From Chloroflexota bacterium (GTDB lineage: Bacteria > Chloroflexota > Ktedonobacteria > Ktedonobacterales > Ktedonobacteraceae): a DNA stretch of 17,402 bases. Below, in pieces: positions 12,622 through 17,402 of the stretch. The notes beneath the pieces were generated by a model. The model saw only the letters and a list, made by a program, of their open reading frames with translations, made no database searches and was not told where the DNA came from. The translations under genes and the position numbers were made by a program. The DNA is taken from the NCBI GenBank assembly GCA_005879655.1, contig VBJK01000092.1, positions 4,373 to 21,774 of the forward strand, given 5' to 3'. Every line of letters starts with the position of its first letter. Positions within the stretch are counted from its first letter, which is position 1.

Positions 12622-14627
12622 CGTGTGCCTCCTTGTGGAAGAAACTGATAAATGCGCGCATCGGGATTGCTGTAAATGAGCGTGAAATGGCCCGAAGTGG
12701 CAATGTTGTTCTCTAAATGATCGAAAGCGCTTGGGGGGAAACCTGCCATACTAGTGAACATCACTTTTTGGCTACGTGTAAAGAGCATGTAGACATTGCC
12801 CTGCTTTGGGTACCTGAATTGAATATATTTGATTATTGAATTCGTATCCCCTGTGGCTATGGCGTGAGAGAAGTCCACTGCCCCGTCTTGTGGGTGCAAA
12901 CTTGGTCGAGGTAAAGTAGCAGTGACGTACTTTTCAAGGTCCTGCTGTTGCCAGGGTGCTCCATCCCATGCTCCCAGCAGGAGCGAGTGTGCGGGAGCTA
13001 TACTATAGAGATGCCTTACCCCGGCGACTTCATCATTGGTCATATAGTCCATATTTTCATTGCCGTAGCGTGTCAAGCAGAAGCCACCGAGTAAGAGCAA
13101 GCAGAGACAGATATTGGCTGCTACTCGCCAGGAGTTCTTTTTCAGCAGAGGAACATCGTGCAAGAGGGTGGCGATCAAAAAAACCATCGATGGCTGAGAA
13201 AACAGATAGGCACGCAGCAGCATTTCGCCACCGTAGGGCTGAATAACAAAAAGGAGGAATGGGGTCAGTGCGAGCAGAATAATCGTTGCATCCTGGTACC
13301 CCCTACGCCAACGCAGAAAACCGCCAACACAGGCACAACCCCAGACAAAGAGACTCATCACAAGGCGCATACGCGTAATAAAGAGGTGTTGTGCATCTCC
13401 GGCAACGCGGCTGGTAACGTTCTCTGAGAGTGAGGTGGAGAGCTGAAAACCGCTAAAGACATCAGAAGCATGTCCTGCAAGAAACGATTGACTCATGAAT
13501 ACAATCCATAAGACAGTCATCACGGTCATCAGCAATGGAAGCCACCATAGGGAGCAACGACGGCATAGCACAAGAGCAAAAACACTCAGTATGGTAAAAA
13601 AAGGTGTTAATTGGTGGCTAAATACAACGAATGCGAATATGACAATAACGCAAACAATAAGAGTGTAGCGTTGCCGGAGCTGGAGGGGTTCCGTCAATGG
13701 GTCAGGAGCTGTGAGCCAGCGGTAAAGACCCGTCAGAAAAGGAAGTTTTGGCGAGCAGCGGACGGATGAGTTAGGCCCCGCATGTGGTGAAGTTTTAAAC
13801 CATTTGAGCAGAATAGCAATCATCGTGAGATAGAGAAAGAAACACAAGCCTTGAGGTGAATAGTAATCCTGCCCAACCCAATTGGTGAGATAAAATAACC
13901 AGATAGCTAGGTAGACAATACGTTTGTTATTAGTAAAAGAAGTAAAGAGCATATACAATGGGCCAAAGTAGAAGATGTTGTAGAAGATGGGTGCCCACGT
14001 CGCAAAATTCAAAATGTCAAGATAGCCCGCTATTTTCGTAATAAAGGCGCTGAGGGAAAAGAAGCCAGGCCAGCTAAAGTACGCAGTGAGTGTGGGATCG
14101 ACTGTCCCTGTACGCATAATATATTCAGTATATCCGGCATGCTTATAGACAGATGCAAAACGTGGCATCTCTTCGATGAGCGTATTCACACCATATAACA
14201 TAATGATAAGCAAGGCAAAATAGACGCATAGAGCAGATATTCTTATTCTCTTGCGATAGAGTAAAATACAAAAACAAGCCGTAATAAATACTATGGTACC
14301 AAGCAGTAGAGGTGGAAAGACAGAGACCAAGCCAAGATCATTCATCTGGCGTATATTGATAGCTTGTAAAGAAAGACACCAGGCCAGAAATGCTCCGAAC
14401 GGAGCGAGGTAGAGGGCCGTATCTATAAGAGTATCTAATTGAGTTAAGCTTTCCTGGTCTACTGCTGTTTTGCTCAGTATTGGCATATGGATGGTAGGGA
14501 TATCGGCGATAGCATGTTTATCGATCATGGCGGTACCTATGATGCTGGTATTAGCCGTATTAATGAGCGATATGTCATGTAGATCTTGTTCTTGCTCCGC
14601 TGAAAATTTTGTAAGTCTAACTCTCAT
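12618..14627 (-). CDS. Large polytopic membrane protein, probable polysaccharide assembly/glycosyltransferase-like
   Basis: A cytoplasmic N-tail of ~70 residues is followed by about 12-13 hydrophobic segments and a ~130-residue C-terminal extracytoplasmic-type domain (from about YMTNDEVAGVRHLYSIAPAH). Loops such as EEMPRFASVYKHAGYTEY and QDYYSPQGLCFFLYLTMIAI, between membrane helices, resemble membrane glycosyltransferases that use polyprenyl-linked sugars, but no decisive motif is visible. The N-tail carries IPTIHMPILSK, like the repeats in the neighbouring flippase tail. ATGs at 14639 and 14627 are both possible; AGGAG shortly before 14627 favours it. 27 bases follow the flippase stop, and it overlaps the next small gene by 4. 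669 residues. Confidence 0.7.
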   Translation of the reverse strand: MRVRLTKFSAEQEQDLHDISLINTANTSIIGTAMIDKHAIADIPTIHMPILSKTAVDQESLTQLDTLIDTALYLAPFGAFLAWCLSLQAINIRQMNDLGLVSVFPPLLLGTIVFITACFCILLYRKRIRISALCVYFALLIIMLYGVNTLIEEMPRFASVYKHAGYTEYIMRTGTVDPTLTAYFSWPGFFSLSAFITKIAGYLDILNFATWAPIFYNIFYFGPLYMLFTSFTNNKRIVYLAIWLFYLTNWVGQDYYSPQGLCFFLYLTMIAILLKWFKTSPHAGPNSSVRCSPKLPFLTGLYRWLTAPDPLTEPLQLRQRYTLIVCVIVIFAFVVFSHQLTPFFTILSVFALVLCRRCSLWWLPLLMTVMTVLWIVFMSQSFLAGHASDVFSGFQLSTSLSENVTSRVAGDAQHLFITRMRLVMSLFVWGCACVGGFLRWRRGYQDATIILLALTPFLLFVIQPYGGEMLLRAYLFSQPSMVFLIATLLHDVPLLKKNSWRVAANICLCLLLLGGFCLTRYGNENMDYMTNDEVAGVRHLYSIAPAHSLLLGAWDGAPWQQQDLEKYVTATLPRPSLHPQDGAVDFSHAIATGDTNSIIKYIQFRYPKQGNVYMLFTRSQKVMFTSMAGFPPSAFDHLENNIATSGHFTLIYSNPDARIYQFLPQGGTR

Positions 14628-14654
14628 TTCTCTCCTCATATAAGTCAAGTATCT

Positions 14655-16433
14655 TTAATTGGCTTCGGAATGATCCTGCTCTTTCACCATCAGCTCTTTT
14701 TGTCCATGAGATGTTGCTTCAGCATGTTCTGGCGTTTGTAATATAATCTTTTTGAGTTTAACGGTTATTTGTGACATACTATCAAAATAAGAGATTTTAT
14801 CTATTGGTAATTGGTCTTTGGGATGTAGGTGGCTATCAGGTGACAGCTGAGAGAGAACATCATGGTGTTTGATGCTATTCAAATGGCCACTGGTCCTTGA
14901 ACGATGGTGCTGGATCTTCGGAATTTTTAGCGTATCAAGCTCAGATATGATCATGGTATTACTGGGCGTTTTAACGACCTTCAAACGACTACTGGTGCTT
15001 GAACGATACTGTTGGATTGCAGGGATTTCTATCGTATCAAGCTCAGCCATGGTCATAGCATTGCCGAGCGTGGTGAGTTGAATAGCACCAAGCTGTGGAT
15101 TTAAAGCTGGCAGCATGATAGTATCCAGCGATGCAATTTCATCGAGATAAGGATTGCGCGGCTGGCGGCCAAGCAGCACTGTGACGAGCATAGGCATCAT
15201 AAAGAGTGATTCTACAGCCATGCCTAAGACCCAGCCCAGACTAAGGCCGATTAAGCCACCTATCGGCGCGCCAAACGCCGCCAGAGCTAATTCCAGGATG
15301 CTTCCTAGAACGATGGGCAGAATGGCTTGTCCTACGCGATCTTTAATCCGGCATAAAGATATATAGTGATTTTTAATAATCAATGGGAAAGAGGCAAGCA
15401 TCAGAACGCGCAAAGTTCCCACAGCATTGTTTGCGTATTCCTGCCCAAAAATATTTAAAATCGGCTCTGCTCCGATCACCAGAATCGCGCCAATAAGCAG
15501 ACTGGAAAGCACAGAGAGACCGACAGTCAGGCGAGTTTTCTGTGTCAGCGTTGTCACCTCAGCGGCATTTGTCACATGCAGAACCGTAGTAAGTGAAAGC
15601 GAAAGGGAAAAGACAAAGTTGGCAATCATGTATGCAATATAGAATGAAGCATTCATTTTTGCTGAAAGCATGATAGCTACGAGCAAAGGCAGGATCTGCA
15701 TGGGGGCTTGTAGAATCAAGTTGAGACTGTGATGTTGAAGGGAAGCCATGCCGAGGCTACGCATGATCTTCCAGTGCGGAATATAGTGTTTCAGTGACCA
15801 TTTCTTCTTGCGAATAAGAAAGATCACAATGGGCAACAACGAGATAAGATTCCCCATTGACCATGCTGTATAAATGCTTATGCCAGTGGTCTGCTTGAAG
15901 TATTGTGCGGCAACAACAAGGAAGACCAGCTTCATGATCGAGAATAATGTATTGCGCCACAGTTGTATTCCGCCTTGTAGTAAGGCAATCGCCACTTGAT
16001 CAAGCAGCACAGTGATACTTGCAAGGCAGACGCCCAGCGCGAAAAGAAGGACATTTTGTAGTGTTGCTCCCAACGATCCCAGTTCAGAGGAAAGGTAAGG
16101 AGCAAGCACCGCGAAACCTATACTCAACACTAACGTACAGACAGTCACCACGATCAAAGATGCACTGACCAAGGAACCAGCCAGATCTCTGTTGCGCGGA
16201 ATCTCAGTCAGCAAGACCGTTCCTTGCCCAGCCAAAGAAAATCCCGTCAGCAAGATCATTGCCGACGTGGCTGCCGAAGCTAGGCCAACTGAGTCAGGAG
16301 TGTAAAAACGAGCAGCCACCAACCAGAACGCAAAGCCTAGCGTAGAAGTGACGAGCATAGTCAGCACTAATGAACTGGTATTGAAGAGCAGATCCGTATT
16401 CTTTTTTAACCATTTCGGTAGAGGTATACTCAT
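14655..16433 (-). CDS. MOP/Wzx-type polysaccharide flippase with repeat-bearing cytoplasmic tail
   Basis: It probably flips lipid-linked oligosaccharides across the membrane. The first ~430 residues have about 12-14 membrane helices with the MATE/PST look: TSTLGFAFWLVAARFYTPDS, then VGLASAATSAMILLTGFSLA, then GQGTVLLTEIPRNRD. A ~160-residue hydrophilic C-terminal tail follows, rich in Ser, Thr and His, with two 34-residue tandem repeats (14859-15062) and an earlier related segment LDTIMLPAL. Most flippases lack such a tail. The start ATG (MSIPLPKWLKKN) has AAGGA 8 bases upstream and overlaps the GT2 stop codon as ATGA; a GTG further upstream was rejected. 592 residues. Part of the operon GT2 - flippase - membrane protein - small membrane protein. 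Confidence 0.88.
   Translation of the reverse strand: MSIPLPKWLKKNTDLLFNTSSLVLTMLVTSTLGFAFWLVAARFYTPDSVGLASAATSAMILLTGFSLAGQGTVLLTEIPRNRDLAGSLVSASLIVVTVCTLVLSIGFAVLAPYLSSELGSLGATLQNVLLFALGVCLASITVLLDQVAIALLQGGIQLWRNTLFSIMKLVFLVVAAQYFKQTTGISIYTAWSMGNLISLLPIVIFLIRKKKWSLKHYIPHWKIMRSLGMASLQHHSLNLILQAPMQILPLLVAIMLSAKMNASFYIAYMIANFVFSLSLSLTTVLHVTNAAEVTTLTQKTRLTVGLSVLSSLLIGAILVIGAEPILNIFGQEYANNAVGTLRVLMLASFPLIIKNHYISLCRIKDRVGQAILPIVLGSILELALAAFGAPIGGLIGLSLGWVLGMAVESLFMMPMLVTVLLGRQPRNPYLDEIASLDTIMLPALNPQLGAIQLTTLGNAMTMAELDTIEIPAIQQYRSSTSSRLKVVKTPSNTMIISELDTLKIPKIQHHRSRTSGHLNSIKHHDVLSQLSPDSHLHPKDQLPIDKISYFDSMSQITVKLKKIILQTPEHAEATSHGQKELMVKEQDHSEAN
14859..15062 (-). repeat. Two 102-bp tandem repeats in the flippase tail
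   Basis: Two adjacent 34-codon units, 15062-14961 and 14960-14859 on the minus strand, each hold N-x-M-x-x-x-ELDT-[IL]-x-IP-x-IQ then a Ser/Arg-rich stretch (YRSSTSSRL and HRSRTSGHL). The DNA is similar but clearly diverged, so the duplication is not recent. A third, weaker unit precedes them (EIASLDTIMLPALN). Confidence 0.85.
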
Positions 16434-17402
16434 TTTATACGTCCTTGTTGTAAACGGCGTAGCGCCCACCGGCTTCTCAGGTAAGCCAGAGGGCCATGTA
16501 ACATACCTCGTAATTCAAGCTTTGTGAGTTCTTTAGGGTAAAATGTAGATTTGCGTTTATTCTTTGACGAGCGGGTACTAAAGGTAAAAAATATGCCATA
16601 GGGTATTTTCTTGATGAGATCAAAGACCAGTGTGGGTTGATCAATAACCATTTTCGTGAGGTAGGCCGTTAAACCCGCACCGTAACAGTACATCTGTTTG
16701 CACAGCTCTGGGTAGTTGCGATGATGGGGGTGATAGAGTAAGGCGGCTGGTTCGTAGACGAGAGTATGCCCCTGCGTAACGATCTGAAAAAATATAGCGA
16801 GGTCTTCTCCCCCCTTGGCCAGAGTACCAGCCCCAAGATCAGCAGCGAAACCACCAATCTCTCGTAAATAAGCTGCTGTGAAGGCAATATTGGCTCCCGT
16901 GCCCAGAGTCCCGGCAGTATAAGGGAACAGGGGAGTTCTGGGATGGTGTTCGTACATATCAAAAAGGCGGCGCGAGAACCCTTTACTGTATCCGCCGTAT
17001 TGCTCAAACCAGCCTTGGGCCTGAGTTTCTAATTCCATTGGGAGGACCAAGCCACTGACACAGACCGCCTTGTGAGAAGCTTGAAAGCCGCGTACTAGCT
17101 CCTGTAACCAGTAGGGATCAACAACCACATCGTCGTCAGTAATGGCTATAATCTCGCCTCTGGCTTCGTGGATGCCTCGGTTACGGGCATGGGAGAGTCC
17201 AGGGCGGTCTTCGCGTGCATAGCGCACATGAGGTAGATGCCCATAGGCCCGTTTAATGAAGTCCATTGTCGCAGAACTACTAGGGGCGTTATCGACAACA
17301 ATGATTTCATAATGTGGGTAGCGTAAAGCCAGCAGAGCCGTCAAACAACGCTGGAGGAGTGCTGGACGATTACGGGTAGCGACAATTACACTAGCGAAAG
17401 GT
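16430..17402 (-). CDS. Family 2 glycosyltransferase, N-terminus cut by window edge
   Basis: A GT-A fold transferase that moves a sugar from a nucleotide donor to a polysaccharide or lipid acceptor at the cytoplasmic membrane face. Visible motifs: PFASVIVATRNRPALLQRCL (first strand), YEIIVVDN, ITDDDVVVDP (DxD-type metal site), GTGANIAFTAAYLREIGGF (acceptor-side strand), and GGEDLAIFFQIVTQGH (ED catalytic base region). The frame is open to the window edge, so the true start is just outside; an in-frame TTG at 17344 is too late because the conserved first strand lies upstream of it. The last ~30 residues are basic (RSRWALRRLQQGRIK). Its TGA overlaps the flippase ATG, which implies coupled expression of transfer and flipping. 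At least 323 residues. Confidence 0.92.
   Translation of the reverse strand, partial: PFASVIVATRNRPALLQRCLTALLALRYPHYEIIVVDNAPSSSATMDFIKRAYGHLPHVRYAREDRPGLSHARNRGIHEARGEIIAITDDDVVVDPYWLQELVRGFQASHKAVCVSGLVLPMELETQAQGWFEQYGGYSKGFSRRLFDMYEHHPRTPLFPYTAGTLGTGANIAFTAAYLREIGGFAADLGAGTLAKGGEDLAIFFQIVTQGHTLVYEPAALLYHPHHRNYPELCKQMYCYGAGLTAYLTKMVIDQPTLVFDLIKKIPYGIFFTFSTRSSKNKRKSTFYPKELTKLELRGMLHGPLAYLRSRWALRRLQQGRIK

Noticed and set aside
12956..13427. Plus-strand frames inside the large membrane protein gene
   Set aside because: They are antisense to a continuous run of membrane helices and carry no domain.
1..17402. CRISPR array, tRNA or rRNA genes
   Set aside because: No regularly spaced repeats and no cloverleaf or rRNA-like sequence was found on either strand by eye.

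Overview
The window looks like a chromosomal stretch of a Ktedonobacteria-type Chloroflexota (Ktedonobacter or a relative). The inference rests on three things: a sigma factor / soluble zinc-finger / TPR gene set, several IscB- and TnpB-type IS200/IS605 relics (Ktedonobacter racemifer is known for many such loci), and mid-GC codon use with several TTG and GTG starts. This is not proof of the species.

Layout: 1-2112 (minus) is a regulatory operon: a sigma-70/ECF-like factor, a soluble protein with two zinc-finger anti-sigma units, and a TPR-like protein cut by the window edge. Directly upstream, 2120-3083 (minus) is an IscB element. Its omega RNA looks intact, but its protein has lost RuvC-I, the bridge helix, RuvC-II and HNH, and a small repeat sits in its C-terminus. 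Next, 3186-5852 (minus) is a compact group: an APH-fold phosphotransferase, a DUF169 protein and an RNase HI with a C-terminal extension. A 490-bp gap leads to an oligoendopeptidase F gene (plus), a CsbD-like stress gene (plus), a 78-bp palindromic bidirectional terminator, and zwf (minus).

10224-11334 is a graveyard of small elements: a TnpB C-terminal fragment (minus), a 123-bp MITE with perfect 11-bp inverted ends, a TnpB N-terminal fragment (plus), and a 393-bp non-autonomous element made of a HEARO/omega RNA, the first 42 codons of an IscB/IsrB-type protein and a right-end palindrome. A secreted family-16 glycoside hydrolase starts 5 bases after it. On the minus strand, 17402-12271 is a surface-polysaccharide operon: GT2 glycosyltransferase, Wzx/MOP-type flippase, large polytopic membrane protein and small membrane protein, with ATGA overlaps at two of the three junctions.

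Most notable: (a) two IscB-type elements, both crippled in protein but retaining structured RNA with the same architecture, including a long-range pseudoknot that pairs in both despite different sequences; (b) both elements end in the same motif plus palindrome just before a host start codon, and in one case the palindrome overlaps the likely ribosome binding site of the sigma gene; (c) a T-[IL]-x-[ILM]-P motif that recurs in the cytoplasmic tails of two neighbouring polysaccharide membrane proteins. No tRNA, rRNA or CRISPR array was seen.
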